Shown piece after piece: positions 1 through 11,938 of a DNA stretch of 64,000 bases. This DNA is from Neocallimastix lanati (nom. inval.) (taxonomy: Eukaryota > Neocallimastigomycota > Neocallimastigomycetes > Neocallimastigales > Neocallimastigaceae): assembly GCA_016946835.1 (NCBI GenBank), contig JACVTC010000060.1:212001-276000 (forward strand). Reading direction: 5' to 3'. The translations under genes were made by a program, and so were the position numbers. The notes beneath the pieces are model-generated. The model ran no database searches. It was not told where the DNA came from and worked only from the letters and a program-made list of their open reading frames with translations. Within the stretch, counting starts at the first letter, position 1, and each line of letters starts with the position of its first letter.

Positions 1-142
1 AATTCTTAATTATAAAACTCTGTTTGTGTTATTTATTATTTAATTTAATTAATTGTTATAATTAATAAAGAACATCTTGACCTGACCAATTTAGCCCAAA
101 CTAGGAAAGATTTAGCAAGAATCTAACCTACCACTCAATAAA
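1..142 (+). mobile_element. Right part of a lineage-A-type LTR (truncated by window start)
   Basis: Closely matches 12600-12741, where the same sequence forms the end of a longer solo LTR carrying the lineage-A promoter signature (TATA followed 38 bp later by GTAAGATTAT). Both copies end around 'ccactcaataa', after which the flanks differ. Only the 3' part is inside the window. Confidence 0.55.
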
Positions 143-155
143 TGGTTTCTTGGGC

Positions 156-278
156 ATTTAAAACCATACCATTTTTAGCATATATTTGTATAAAAACCAT
201 ACCATTTAACATTTATTAATAATAAAATTATTTATAATAAAAATAATTATCTATAAATTGTTTTTAATAAAATAAATA
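156..278 (+). repeat. Direct repeat, copy 1 (123 bp)
   Basis: Virtually identical to 918-1040; both begin 'atttaaaaccatacc' and end 'aaaataaata'. The 640 bp between them is A/T-rich with no gene. They may be the ends of a small insertion or fragments of the same LTR; no target duplication was identified. Confidence 0.7.
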
Positions 279-917
279 CAGAAATATTTAATTCTGTCTA
301 AAATTAAATCGTTTGATAATACTAACTATTATTTTTATTGTTTTCTCTAAAATAGATTATTATTTTCTGTATCCTTTTTACAATAATAAACTTTATGAGA
401 ATATGGTATTAATAATTTACAAGAATACTAAATTATATATTAACTGATAAATTAAAATATTATTAGAATAGATAGTTAAAATTTTAAATATAAATAAATC
501 ATTAATAATTATACAATTATATTTTAAAATAGATACTTTAGAATAGGTTAATTTTAAAATATATTAATATTAAAATAACATTCATAATAGAATAATATAA
601 ATAAATTTATATGTTAATGTTCAATTCAAGATTAATGTAAAAAAACTATAAAAGGAAGAAATTTTCTTTCTTTTGAAAAGGGACGATAAAAAAATAAAAT
701 AAAAATTTATAAAATACTTTTAAACTAACAAAAATTTATTTATAATATTTAGTATTGTGTTTTTAAAATATTGTGTGTGATCTGTGCCCATATCATAACT
801 AATTCGTAACTAGCTTATTTACTTCAAATAAGCATATATAAAAATGATAAAAAAAAAATATATAAAATGTTTATAATAATGAAATTATTTAAAATTAAAA
901 TAGTTATATATAATAGT

Positions 918-1040
918 ATTTAAAACCATACCATTTTTAGCATATATTTGTATAAAAACCATACCATTTAACATTTATTAATAATAAAATTATTTATAAT
1001 AAAAATAATTATCTATAAATTGTTTTTAATAAAATAAATA
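918..1040 (+). repeat. Direct repeat, copy 2 (123 bp)
   Basis: Second copy of the repeat at 156-278. It is followed by a short (TA)n/(TAA)n tract at 1041-1076. Confidence 0.7.
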
Positions 1041-1081
<41 letters not shown>

Positions 1082-1664
1082 TTTAAATGGTTTAGTTTAA
1101 AAATTTATTTATAATAAACTTTAATAATTAGAATTATTAAATTAATTTGGTTTTTAAAATTATTTATTTTATTTAATAATGAAATATCTAAAATATATTA
1201 CTATTAAGGTAATTCTACAATAACCTTACAAAGAATATAAAAGATAGATTTTTACATCTTTCTTTTATACATTGTAAATTACAGAATAGTATTTAATTAT
1301 AAGATATTAATAATATAGTAATATAAATATTAATAAGATATAAATTTAATTTGAATAATTGAAATTAATATAGATATGTTGTAAACATATATAAAAACAT
1401 AATATAAATAAAATACACGTAAAGTCAAATTGGAGAATCGAAATTAATTATTAATATAAACCTTAGATAATCCTTTAAATATTAAACAAGAATTTATATT
1501 AATTATTAATTGTATAATTAAATATTATTTATAATTAAATATTTAAATAATATTTTTAATTATTGAAATGCAAATAACTGAAATTGAGATTTCAATTCAG
1601 TTATAATTTCAACAATAATATTCTAGTTATAGTTAATATTATTAATAGATTATTACACAAAATT

Positions 1665-2377
1665 TGATCTGTTTTGTTTATTATCTTAATTTAGTATTTA
1701 TACTAAAGAGATAATAATAGATCAAATTTATAAAGAAAATAAAAAAATAGAAGTATTATTTAATTATCAAATTTTTAATTAAATTAGTTATTATAATTTT
1801 TTTTTATTTCAATAAAGTTTTATAATGAATTAAATATTTAGTAAATATTAATTATAAAATAATAATATTGATTATTAAATATTGTTTAATAATTTTTATA
1901 AATTTAATAATAAATTTAATTAATTTTGGGTATTACCTTAAATATTTATTAATTAATAACAACGAGAAATTAATTTTATAGAATATTTACAAGTATTTAT
2001 ATTTTTACAATAATTTAAAGTATTTACAATTATTAATAATAAAGCAATTAAAAATAATTATATTTATAAAAATAAACAAATAAACAATTAATACAAGAAT
2101 TATTACAAACAAAGAATTCAAAATAATAATGAAAGAGAAAATTATTTACAAGTTATTTACTTTACTTTCAATTAAACATAGAAATTAATTAACATTAATA
2201 TTTTATTATTATTTTAAAAATGAAAATAGAATTAAAGTATAATTTCGAGTTTTTAGAATTTAATTATAATAATTTTTTCTTTTTTTTTTTTTTCAAATTT
2301 TTAATTTGTTATTAAGTAGGTTAGATGTTATTTGAGTTTTATAATAATTTTTAATTTAAAAATTCCATTCTGTATCA
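1665..2377. mobile_element. Solo LTR, lineage-B type (TSD AATT)
   Basis: A TG...CA-bounded unit of 713 bp beginning TGATCTG and ending TGTATCA, flanked by the 4-bp duplication AATT (1661-1664 and 2378-2381). It resembles the LTR at 52156-52876 (721 bp), most clearly over 1960-2160. It is part of the LTR stack upstream of the tRNA-Arg gene at 5180. Confidence 0.65.
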
Positions 2378-2453
2378 AATTACTGATAAAAAGTAACAAT
2401 TACCTTAATTTAGAAATTATTCTAAAAGTGGTAATTGCCTGTCAAAATTATTT

Positions 2454-2760
2454 TATACTTTATTATTTATTAATATTATTTATAATTATTTATTATTATT
2501 TATTATTATTTATTATTATTTATTATTATTATAAATTATTATTATTATTATTATTTATTATTATTTATAATTATTTATTATTATATATTTATTATTTATA
2601 TTATTTATTATTATTATTATTTATTATTATTTATTATTATTTATTATTATTATTATTATTATTATTTATTATTATTTATTATTATTTATTATTATTATTA
2701 TTATTCATTGTTATTTATTACTTATTATTTATTATTTATTATTTATTATTATTTTCTAGT
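2454..2760 (+). repeat. (TTA)n / (TTATTTA)n simple sequence
   Basis: About 300 bp of interrupted TTATT repeats. The open frame across it (Leu/Ile/Tyr only) is a by-product of the repeat and not a gene. Confidence 0.9.
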
Positions 2761-4181
2761 TTATTAACAATTCTAATAATTATAAATAGTTTTTATTTTA
2801 CTAAATTAATAATTATTTAATTACACATTAAATGAATTATCAATTTTTATATTTTATTAAAATTTTATTATTAAATTATTAAATTAATAAAATAATAAAT
2901 AATAACCAAAATAAAACAAATAAAATAAATTAGATAATTATTTAATAAAAAAATTAATAAAGATAAATAATAATTATTTACATTATAATTAAATAAATAT
3001 AAAATAAAATAGCTTAATAAAATTATAAATTTTAGCTATAATTTAGGATAGTTTAGATTTAGTAGAATAGATTAATAGTAAAAATAATTTATTCTATAAA
3101 ATTATTATAATAAATAATTAATAAATTAATAAAAATTTATTATATACATAATTATTATAAATAAAGTTAATAATAAAAAAATTTAATAATAACGAAGAAT
3201 AATTAAAAGAAATATTTACAAGTATTTATATTTTTACACGAATTTAAGGTATTTATAATTTTAGTAAGAAAAAGAAATAAAAGAATAAATATTTTTATAT
3301 TAAAAGAAATAAAAGAGTAAATATAATTTATTATAGAAATAAAGAAATAATAAAGAAATAAAAGAATAATAATAAAGAAAATAAAAAAAATAATATCGTT
3401 GATAAAAATAAGATTATTAAAAGTTATCTTTTAAAGTTGTTACAATTTTTTTCTAGAAATATAATTTTTTCTAGAAGATCATGATTGATTTTTAATTTTA
3501 ATTTTATTAAGGCAGAATTATTTAAGGTTCAGATAATTTAATCTTAATTTAAGGTTAAAAATTAATTTTTAAATAAATTTTATTATAATATTTGAATTTA
3601 TAATTTCATTCTTCATCAAATTTTATATTATACGGTTTATATCTTAATTTTGAATAGGCTCAGAAAGTGATATAACCAATATCAATAATTAAATTTAGAA
3701 AAAGTTGCTTTTATGGTTAAGATTTTAAAATGTGATTTATTAATATATATTTTATTTATTTTATAAATTATTTTAAATACATCTTTTAATTTTATTATTT
3801 AAATTATTATTTTAATTATTTAATATTATTATTATTATTATTATTATTCATATTTAGTTTTTGATTAGAATGAGTAAAAACTATATAAAAACCTGATTAT
3901 TAAAATAAATAAAATTATGAACTATTTATATTAATTTAGTAAATTATACATTTTAAAATTTGTTTACATGTTATAAATATTTACAATTAAATAATATTTT
4001 AAAAATTATTATTTCTGTATATTATTTATTTTACATTTATTATTAAACAATTATTTATTATATATTTATTTTTATTAATTTTATTAAATATTTATTATTA
4101 AACTTTATAAAATTTGTACGTGATATTAATTTTTTTAATTTAATATGAAATTTATATTATAAATTTCATTGTTTATTGAAT
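2761..4181. other. A/T-rich LTR-derived DNA without genes
   Basis: No coding potential or RNA gene seen. Short passages echo LTR sequence elsewhere (for example around 3207-3240, which resembles 1987-2010 and 52460-52490), so this is probably older, overlapping LTR debris. Boundaries cannot be drawn. Confidence 0.5.
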
Positions 4182-5165
4182 TGGTAGACTCGGGGTTGAC
4201 ACTTAGATATTTAAAATCAAGCAGGGGGGGGACGGGTATTACCCTGCTTTGATTTTAAATAAAAAAAAAAAAAAAAAAAATTCTTTTTTTAAAAGTTATT
4301 TATTTATTTTTTTTTTATTAATATAAAACTTTTTATTTAAAGTACACACATTTAATTTTTAAGAAATTGTTACAATATTTATATTTTTTTATAAATTTAA
4401 AGTATAATTAATTGTTTATAATTTAAGTAATTTTATAGAATTATTGAATTAATTTTATATCAATAATTCATTTTTGTTTTAATTTTTATAAATATAATAA
4501 TATAATATTCAAATATAATTTAATTAAAAATAATTATAAAATAAATATATAGAAAATAGTTTTTACTATTTTCTTTGATATTTTTAAGTTAAATAAATTG
4601 TTTTTAAAGATTAATATAATAAATTTAATAATCTTTAATTATTTTAAATAATACTTGTAATTATTTTCAAAATAAAATAAAATTTTTATAATATTTAATT
4701 AATAAATTTGATAATATTTAAATAATAATTTTTATAATAAGTAAAAATTTTTAATAATAATTTTTAATAATAAATTTAATTAATAATCTTAATAATTTTA
4801 TAATAATATTTAATAGTTATAATAAATAAATTTTTATAATAATATTTAATAATTTTAATAATTTTATAATATTAATAATTTATAATAATTTTTAGAATAA
4901 TATTTAATTAATAATTTTAATAATTTAGTATCTTAAAAGTATAATTTTAATATTTACAATTGTATTTTAATATATACATATATTTAATAATATAACAATA
5001 AAGTAATTAATTAAAATTTATTTACATTATTTACAAGTGTAAATTAATTTATATCAAAATAAATTAAATTTACAATGAGGTTTAGGTTATGAAGAATATA
5101 GGAAAGTACAATTTAGTAAAGAATTATTAATAATAAAATAAAGGTTATTAATTCATTCTTTACTA
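4182..5165. mobile_element. Solo LTR upstream of tRNA-Arg 5180
   Basis: Starts TGGTAGACTCGGGG, a beginning related to the LTR at 29114 (shared 'ggggttga' and 'gatattYaaaa'). It ends TTCATTCTTTACTA, closely like the end of the B2 LTRs (TTCGTTCTTTACCA). The flanking tetranucleotides are GAAT (4178-4181) and AAAT (5166-5169), a one-mismatch duplication. The gap from the duplication to the tRNA is 10 nt, as at other lineage-B sites. Confidence 0.55.
4209..4260. other. Strong GC-cored hairpin inside an LTR
   Basis: Left arm 4209-4226 pairs with right arm 4242-4260 (18 bp, one bulged base), joining A/T flanks to a GCAGGG/CCCTGC core, with a 15-nt loop rich in G. It is followed by a long A run. It stands out in DNA that otherwise has almost no GC. 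Confidence 0.75.
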
Positions 5166-5179
5166 AAATTTTTGTCGAA

Positions 5180-5253
5180 GCTCGCGTAGCCTAATCGGAT
5201 AGGGCGTCAGACTTCTAATCTGAAGATTGCGGGTTCAAGTCCCGCCGTGAGTG
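5180..5253 (+). tRNA. tRNA-Arg (anticodon TCT), copy 1
   Basis: Full cloverleaf: acceptor GCTCGCG/CGTGAGT (two G-T pairs), D arm with TAGCCTAATCGGATAGGGC, anticodon stem TCAGA/TCTGA with 7-nt loop CTTCTAA (anticodon TCT, reads AGA), T arm GCGGGTTCAAGTCCCGC and discriminator G. No intron; CCA not encoded. A T-rich run follows. It shares a pair arrangement with the minus-strand tRNA-Thr 192 bp downstream. Confidence 0.97.
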
Positions 5254-5323
5254 TGAATAAATTTTATAATTTTATATATTTTAAAATTTCTAATAATTAT
5301 TAAAAATTTTATTTGTTTTAACC

Positions 5324-5354
<31 letters not shown>

Positions 5355-5445
5355 AGAAAAAAATTTAAAAAAATTTCTTTATCTTAAACATATATATAGT
5401 TTTCAACAATTTTTAATTTTATATAAAAATGTAAAAAAACAAAAA

Positions 5446-5517
5446 TGCCTATTGACGGAATCGAACCACCGACCTTCGCTTTACAAGAGCGACGCTCTAC
5501 CACTAAGCCAAACAGGC
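5446..5517 (-). tRNA. tRNA-Thr (anticodon TGT), copy 1
   Basis: On the minus strand the acceptor is GCCTGTT/AATAGGC, the anticodon stem TCGCT/AGCGA encloses loop CTTGTAA (anticodon TGT, reads ACA), the T arm contains GGTTCGATTCC, and the discriminator is A. 72 nt, no intron. The minus strand runs into T residues just after the gene, a plausible Pol III stop. Element A2 begins 62 bp upstream of its 5' end (plus a 5-bp flank). Confidence 0.96.
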
Positions 5518-5584
5518 ATTTGATTGATTTTAAATTTTCGTTACCACTATAAAAATAAGATTTTGGTAGAGAATTTAGGTTTGA

Positions 5585-6235
5585 TGTTAAGTTGGTACTT
5601 AGATTAAAGGGTAAACTTGGTTGGAAGCCTTTAATCTAATAACCTTTTGATATTATTTTATTTTTATAAATTGATTTATTCAAATATAAAATATTATTTT
5701 ATTATTAAACTTTTAATTAACTATATTTTTATTTAATATGTTTTATTATAAAGTTATCAGATTATTTGTAAATAATAATCTTACAAAGATTTAAAAAAGA
5801 ATATTTTTTAGTTCTTTTATATTTTGAAAAACAATATAAAATATTTAATAATATATTTTTATAAATACTAATTTAAAGATAACAATATAAAATATAATTT
5901 TAATATATAAAGTAATAGAATAATACATATATAATATAAGATAATAAAAATATATAAAATAATATAATTAATAAAAAACAATTTTTATAAATAATATTCA
6001 ACTATATTAATTAATATAAAAAGAGATAATGTTAATTAATATGTAATACAATATTAATCAATTAATATATTAGGAGTTCAATAATGTATAAAAGGGATAA
6101 TATTAATTAATATGTAATACAATATTAATTTGGTTATGAACGGTACAAGGATTTAAGGAGTACAAATTATATTTATAATTAAATTGTTATTTTTGTAGTA
6201 TTAAATATAAATTAATTTGTATCAAATCCTTGACA
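5585..6235 (-). repeat. A2 3' LTR (left copy)
   Basis: 651 bp, TG...CA ends on the plus strand (TGTTAAG...CCTTGACA), nearly identical to 11289-11938. The minus-strand purine tract (CTTGGAGAGAGC) abuts it at 6236-6249. Confidence 0.93.
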
Positions 6236-6248
6236 ACGCTCTCTCCAA

Positions 6249-6354
6249 GAATTCGCATTCCAGGCGAATTCAAGAATACTAATATTTTTGATATTAGTTT
6301 ATTCAAAAGAGTACTCAAGAAGTATTTGAAATTCACTTGAACATAAATGTTCAA
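6249..6354 (-). other. 3' UTR hairpins of A2
   Basis: Two perfect stem-loops: GAATTCGC/GCGAATTC (6249-6256, 6264-6271) and TTGAACA/TGTTCAA (6337-6343, 6348-6354). The second is conserved in A1 (38891-38906) next to the same ACATGGCCAA motif, the first only imperfectly. They lie between pol and the purine tract, where a 3' signal for reverse transcription or packaging could sit; role unknown. Confidence 0.6.
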
Positions 6355-6418
6355 TTGGCCATGTGAATTTCAAATTAGTTGGAGAAATAAATTGTGTTGA
6401 ATATATATTTTTAAAGAA

Positions 6419-6466
<48 letters not shown>
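6419..6466 (+). repeat. Poly-T run
   Basis: About 45 T residues directly downstream of the pol stop of A2 (poly-A in the element's sense strand). No matching run follows the pol stop of A1, so it is probably an expanded simple tract. Confidence 0.85.
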
Positions 6467-6470
<4 letters not shown>

Positions 6471-9400
6471 ACTATATGAGATCGAGACTGGTTTCCTATT
6501 ATTATTAATGTATTTAATAAAAATATTTTGGTTTCTTGGATTATCTTCAACTTCAGAAGAAGATACCCAATTATAGGAGGAACGATATTTATAACGGATT
6601 TTATATTCGTATTGTTTCTTCTTATAGTTAGTTCTAAAACCCGCAATTTCAATAATATCCTTAATAGACTCAGGATCTTTATATCGTTTTCTAAACTTTT
6701 CAGGCACTGGTGTGAATGGTTCGAGTTCAGAGACGTGGAAAACGTTATGATGCTTAGGAAAGGGTGAATTTTTAAGTTCAATTTCATAATTATTATTATG
6801 TAAAACATTGGTTACTTTGTATGGATCAAATTTGCATGGAGCTAGTTTTGAGCTTGATTCTATATTTAACGAAGGGGGAGCTTGAATCCACACCAAATCG
6901 TCAATGTTGTAAGAAGGAGCGGTAATTCTTTTTCTATCAGCAGAACGTTTATATAGCTCTTGGGATCGGAGAAGAACTTCTTTAACATGATTAAAACTTT
7001 CATAAACTTTTTGAACCATTTTATGATTAATGTTACAAGTAGGGAGTATTGTATATTCATCCATGTAAGGATGAAATCCATAGTTGATAAAAAAGGGAGT
7101 TTCGTTAGTGGAAGGGTGAATTGAGTTGTTATAAGCAAATTCAGCAAGTGGAAGAAAATCAACCCAATCATCATGATAGAAAGATCTTGAGAAACAGCGA
7201 AGGTATTGTTCGATGAAAGAATTGCATCGTTCAACTTGACCTACGGTTTCATGGTGGTCAGTAGTAGCTATTTTCGATTTAATATTTAATAAGAATAGAA
7301 ATTCTTGCCAAAGTTCACTCGTAAACTGTGAACCTCTATCCGTAATAATATCATAGGGTAGACCATGGAGCTTATAGATATTATTGATAAAAGCTTTGGC
7401 TGTTTGTACGGAATTTGGAATATCTTTGAAGGGAATAAGGTGTATCATTTTTGAAAATCTATCAACTACAACCATAATCACCGTATTACCTTTGGATGGT
7501 GGAAGACCACATAAGAAATCAATTTCGATTGATTTCCAAGGTCTTTCTGGAACGTCAAGCGGTTGAAGTAACCCAAATTTTCGGTGCCTAGATTTTTTGT
7601 TTCTCATACATGTTTCACACGACTTTACAAAATTCTTAACATCATCTTCCATCTTGGGCCACCAAAAGTTTCTTGAGATCAACTCCAAAGTTCTTTTGAC
7701 ACCAAAATGACCCGCAGCAGGTTTCTCATGATAACGAGTTAAAATATCTAAACGAAGTTGATCTGGTATGTAAATAAGATTGTTGTATAATATTAAATCA
7801 TTTTCTAATTTAAACTTATTCATTTTGCGAAATGGTTTATAAGGGAAACCTTGAGAGACATTATTTTCAGAAAAATATATACGAAGATCCTCAGCAACCT
7901 TATCATTCTTTAAGTTTATTTTAATATTATTGAGAAGATCGTTAGTTATACTAATTAAACATGGGATTTTACCAATATTCTTACTGTCTAAGATAAACTC
8001 AGGTTTATCCTCTATATCTTCCTTTTGGTAGTCTGGTCTTCTGGATAACGAATCGGGTTTGCCATTCTTTTTACCTTGGCGATAGATAAGTTCAAAGTCG
8101 TATTCTTGGAAGAATAGATGCCAACGATGTTGACGTTGATTACCTATCTTCCCTCCAAGGGTATATAGAAGATTTCTATGGTCAGTAAAAACTTTAATCT
8201 TGAATTTAGCACCTAACAAAAGGTGACGCCATGATGAGAAAGCTTCTTTAATTGATAAAAGTTCCTTATCGGTAATCGAATAGTTTATTTCGGCATTGTT
8301 AAGACTACGAGAAAAATAAGCAATAGGATGAAGCTTATTATCATTATCATACTGGGAAAGAACTGCTCCAATAGCAAAGTTACTAGCATCGCACTCAACA
8401 ATAAAAGGTTTTGTTAAGTCAGGATGCATGAGGAGAGGGGAAGAAGTTAAACGTTTTTTGAGAATTGAGAAGGAGGTATCACAATCTTTAGACCAAACAA
8501 ACTTCCTTCCTTTCTTGGTTAAAGCATGCAAAGGTTTAGCAATAGCAGCAAAATTCCTTACGAATCTTCTATAGTAATTGCAAAGACCAAGAAACCTTTG
8601 AACCTCTTTTACGTTTTTTGGAATGGGCCATTCTTTGATTGATTTGATCTTCTTTGGATCAGTGGACACACCAGAACCAGAAATGATATGTCCAAGGAAT
8701 TCGACTTCCTCTTTATCGAATTCACATTTCGAAAGTTTAGCATATAAATTATTGTCAATAAGCTTTTTGAGAACCTCACGTACAGTTTGATGATGATCAT
8801 CTAATGAATTAGAATAAATTAGAATGTCATCTAGGTAGAGTATTACCGATTTCTCTAAGAATGGACGAAGGACAGAGTTAATAAAAGATTGGAAGATTGC
8901 AGGTGCATTTTTAAGACCAAATGGCATTACTAAATATTCGTAATGTCCATACTTAGTACGGAAAGCTGTTTTATATTCATCGCCTTCCTTTATACGAATT
9001 AAATTATATGCGGAGCGCAAGTCCAATTTAGTAAAGTACTTGGCTCCTTTGACTCGTTCAATAATGTCGTTGATGAGCGGTAAAGGATAGGAATTTCTAA
9101 TAGTAACCGCATTTAAACGTTTGTAGTCAACGCAGAGTCGGAGAGAACCATCACTCTTTTTTTGAAAGAGAACAGGATAGCCGGCTGGGGAGTGAGATTC
9201 TCTAATAAATCCTTTCTTTTCGTTTTCCTTTATGTAATCTTTTAAAACTTCTGATTCTTCCAATGTAAGCGGGTAGATTGGTCCATAATGTAAAGTAGCA
9301 CCTGGTTGAAGATTGATCTCACAGTCCGTTAAACGATGGGGAGGAAGCTTATCTGCTTCCTTTTTACTGAAGACTATTGCAAGGTCTTTATACTGTTCAG

Positions 9401-10034
9401 GAATACGCTCAATATCAGGTTCTTCAGAATCCTCTGATACCTTATTTGAAAGAAAAGAATAGATTAAAAAGTTGTAATTATAGGGTAATCCGTCATAAAA
9501 ATTATTTGAATTCGCATTTTGTTTAAAATTCTTTATAATTCTTGATTTAAATTTTGAGATTTTAAAAGTAGAGTAAAGATAATGATTATCATAACTAAAA
9601 TGTATTTTATAGTTTTTCATAAATTGATTTCCAAGGAGTAAATCCACTGGAATATGTTTTGACACAAGGAATTTTTCTTTAAATTTGATTAAATGAAACG
9701 TATTGTTAATTTTGATTTTTAGTTGAAAATTTAAAGACACAAATTCATTAATGGAATCTGTATCACCACTAATACCTTTTATATATATTTTATTATTAAG
9801 TTTTTGAGGTACAAGATTTAACCGAGAGATTAAATTGGTAGAAATAAAATTGCAGTAAGAACCACAATCTAACATTGATTTGGTTTGTAATTTAATGTTT
9901 TTGTTCCTTTTGTTTATTGTTGGGATAAATGATTTAAACAAAAAGAAAGAATTAGGAAGAGGAGGGTTTAAAGTTGGATAATTATATTGAATAGTTTTAA
10001 TCGGAGAGGACTTCTTGGGAAGTCCATTATCTAG
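6465..10034 (-). CDS. pol: A2 Pol polyprotein (protease, RT, RNase H, integrase, chromodomain)
   Basis: Makes the enzymes for copying and integrating element A2. The frame is entered by -1 frameshifting at 10034-10040, giving 1189 codons without a stop; no ATG is used at its start. Counting from residue 32 of this frame as 1: protease motif MLDCGS (Asp about 25), RT with YLDD (about 369-372), RNase H with VECDAS and FTDH, integrase zinc finger H-H-C-C (RYH...GH...CETC), catalytic D-D-E (IEIDF, ITDRG, GQVERC), and a C-terminal chromodomain (YEYKIRYKYRSSYNWV). The protease reads DCG where DSG or DTG is usual. 1189 aa is a normal length for a chromovirus Pol. Confidence 0.94.
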
Positions 10035-10040
10035 TTTTTT
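10008..10040 (-). promoter_or_regulatory. Programmed -1 ribosomal frameshift site of A2
   Basis: In the gag frame the last codons are TCA AAA AAC followed by stop TAG; A_AAA_AAC is a canonical X_XXY_YYZ slippery heptamer (10040-10034). Eight nucleotides later comes a perfect 7-bp hairpin GGACTTC/GAAGTCC with a 4-nt loop (10025-10008). The -1 frame is open from the heptamer straight into pol. Element A1 has the same heptamer, spacing and stem. Confidence 0.88.
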
Positions 10041-11254
10041 GAGTTAATTTTTTGGACTTCGGTAACATAATTTTCTCGGTTGTTGTAACTGGAATTAACC
10101 TTAGATTTATTATTATGGAAGTTATTATTTTTACTATGATTGTAATAATTGTTATTCTTCTTATTCTTGTTTTCACTATTGGGATAAGAATGAGAGTTCT
10201 TTCTCTTATAATTTTTATTGCTGGTTAATTGATTTATCTTTAATTTAGTTTCTTGAGAAGATTCAAACAATATGCACTTTGTTGTAATTTCTTCTATTTT
10301 CTCTGGAAACTTCTCCATTTTATTAATTTCTTCTTTAAATTTTGGATGAAGACCATTATAGAAAAATAATACTAATGGTTCTTCAGGCCAACCAAGATCA
10401 GCTGTTAGTTTACGGAAAGAATCGATATAGTCCTTAATATTACCATGAGAATGTTTAAGATTTATTAAATTAATTTTCTTTAACTTTTTGCTGACAACAT
10501 CAGGAAAAGCTTCTTTTAATTCATTAAGAAGAGCCTCTAGGGAAGCAGGAGGACTACTGGAATATTTTTTTTGGTACCAACTTCTAGCAGCTTCTCTTAA
10601 TCTTGATTGCACAAAGTTGATTTTCGAATCTTCAGGCCAAGACTTACATGGATAGGTTTTAAATGTGTCCCCACACAGTTGACAGAAAAGTTCGGTTTCA
10701 GAAATATCACCTGAAAACAAACCTGGATCGGGAACTTGAGGAATATTAATAGGGTAAGCAGATTGCATGATAACATCATGATCATTGTCATATCTTGTAG
10801 TAGTTGAGATATTATCATCGAAAACAGAATGGAGGTTTACCGTAGGATTTCCAGATGTCAACGGTATCGACGAGGTAGCACCAGAAGAAGTATTTTCTAC
10901 TTGAGTTTTATTACATAATTCATGCTTAAAATAGAGGGTAGCCTTCTTCAAAGATTCTAAAGAGGCCAATATTTCATTATTCATTTTATCATAAGCTCCG
11001 AATTGTTTCATTACCTCTTGATGGTAATTTTGTAAGTCTTCTTTGGAAACGAAGTTTTCATTCACCCCAGAAACTATACTATTACAAGCTTGTGAGGTAT
11101 CATTTCTTAACTGTTGAACACCTTCTGCTAAGGTGGTACAAGCTTGGGTGGCTTCGGATCGCAATTGTTGTACTGAGTCTTCTTTATTCATATCCATTTC
11201 TTCATCCGATCTAGCTGAATACATTCCCGAGCGTCTTAGGCCAATTTTAGGCAT
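10031..11254 (-). CDS. gag: A2 Gag
   Basis: 407-aa structural protein of the retroelement particle. The ATG at 11254 is preceded by CCAAGGA and lies 34 nt after the LTR. The N-terminal third is acidic and predicted coiled-coil (heptad-like QLRSEATQACTTLAEGVQQLR); the middle has a capsid-like stretch (NFVQSRLREAARSWYQ, then DSFRKLTADLGW); the tail is Asn/Lys-rich. There is no CCHC zinc knuckle, as in Tf1 Gag. It ends on the frameshift heptamer. The A1 copy is homologous along its length but carries two stops. Confidence 0.9.
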   Translation of the reverse strand: MPKIGLRRSGMYSARSDEEMDMNKEDSVQQLRSEATQACTTLAEGVQQLRNDTSQACNSIVSGVNENFVSKEDLQNYHQEVMKQFGAYDKMNNEILASLESLKKATLYFKHELCNKTQVENTSSGATSSIPLTSGNPTVNLHSVFDDNISTTTRYDNDHDVIMQSAYPINIPQVPDPGLFSGDISETELFCQLCGDTFKTYPCKSWPEDSKINFVQSRLREAARSWYQKKYSSSPPASLEALLNELKEAFPDVVSKKLKKINLINLKHSHGNIKDYIDSFRKLTADLGWPEEPLVLFFYNGLHPKFKEEINKMEKFPEKIEEITTKCILFESSQETKLKINQLTSNKNYKRKNSHSYPNSENKNKKNNNYYNHSKNNNFHNNKSKVNSSYNNRENYVTEVQKINSKN

Positions 11255-11278
11255 TCCAAGGAAGTTTCTAAAATAGCG

Positions 11279-11288
11279 GTAAGATTAT
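11279..11288 (-). promoter_or_regulatory. Self-priming site of A2
   Basis: In element sense, ATAATCTTAC follows the 5' LTR with no gap and is the exact complement of GTAAGATTAT inside the LTR (11479-11488). There is no TGG-type tRNA primer site. In Tf1-family elements the 5' end of the transcript primes reverse transcription in this way. Confidence 0.75.
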
Positions 11289-11938
11289 TGTTAAGTTGGT
11301 ACTTAGATTAAAGGGTAAACTTGGTTGGAAGCCTTTAATCTAATAACCTTTTGATATTATTTTATTTTTATAAATTGATTTATTCAAATATAAAATATTA
11401 TTTTATTATTAAACTTTTAATTAACTATATTTTTATTTAATATGTTTTATTATAAAGTTATCAGATTATTTGTAAATAATAATCTTACAAAGATTTAAAA
11501 AAGAATATTTTTTAGTTCTTTTATATTTTGAAAAACAATATAAAATATTTAATAATATATTTTAATAAATACTAATTTAAAGATAACAATATAAAATATA
11601 ATTTTAATATATAAAGTAATAGAATAATACATATATAATATAAGATAATAAAAATATATAAAATAATATAATTAATAAAAAACAATTTTTATAAATAATA
11701 TTCAACTATATTAATTAATATAAAAAGAGATAATGTTAATTAATATGTAATACAATATTAATCAATTAATATATTAGGGGTTCAATAATGTATAAAAGGG
11801 ATAATATTAATTAATATGTTATACAATATTAATTTGGTTATGAACGGTACAAGGATTTAAGGAGTACAAATTATATTTATAATTAAATTGTTATTTTTGT
11901 AGTATTAAATATAAATTAATTTGTATCAAATCCTTGAC
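11289..11938 (-). repeat. A2 5' LTR (right copy)
   Basis: 650 bp; lacks the last A of the other LTR. In element sense it holds a TATA box, TATAAAAG (11525-11518), 37 bp before GTAAGATTAT (11488-11479), the likely transcription start. Confidence 0.92.

Larger units (their letters stand above)
5180..5584. repeat. Arg/Thr tRNA block, copy 1
   Basis: The stretch tRNA-Arg, A-run spacer, tRNA-Thr and 67 bp of Thr upstream DNA recurs nearly identically at 11936-12303, where the first half of tRNA-Arg is missing. The two blocks flank element A2. Confidence 0.9.
5585..11938 (-). mobile_element. Ty3/gypsy LTR retrotransposon A2 (chromodomain, Tf1/sushi-like)
   Basis: A complete element of about 6.35 kb read right to left: 5' LTR 11289-11938, self-complementary priming site 11279-11288, gag 11254-10031, -1 frameshift site, pol to 6465, 3' untranslated part with hairpins, purine tract next to 6236, 3' LTR 5585-6235. 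The LTRs differ at only a few positions, so insertion is recent. The outer end of the 5' LTR lacks its last base and is fused through a shared GAC to a broken tRNA-Arg, so no target duplication remains. Both reading frames are open, so it may be an active copy. Confidence 0.93.

Noticed and set aside
2332-2820. 162-codon open frame rich in Leu/Ile/Tyr
   Set aside because: Translation of a TTA/TTATT simple repeat with a TTG start; no domain and no codon bias of a gene.
6299-9140. Several open frames of 60-169 codons on both strands inside A2 pol
   Set aside because: Alternative-frame shadows of pol; they overlap conserved RT and integrase codons and have no separate features.
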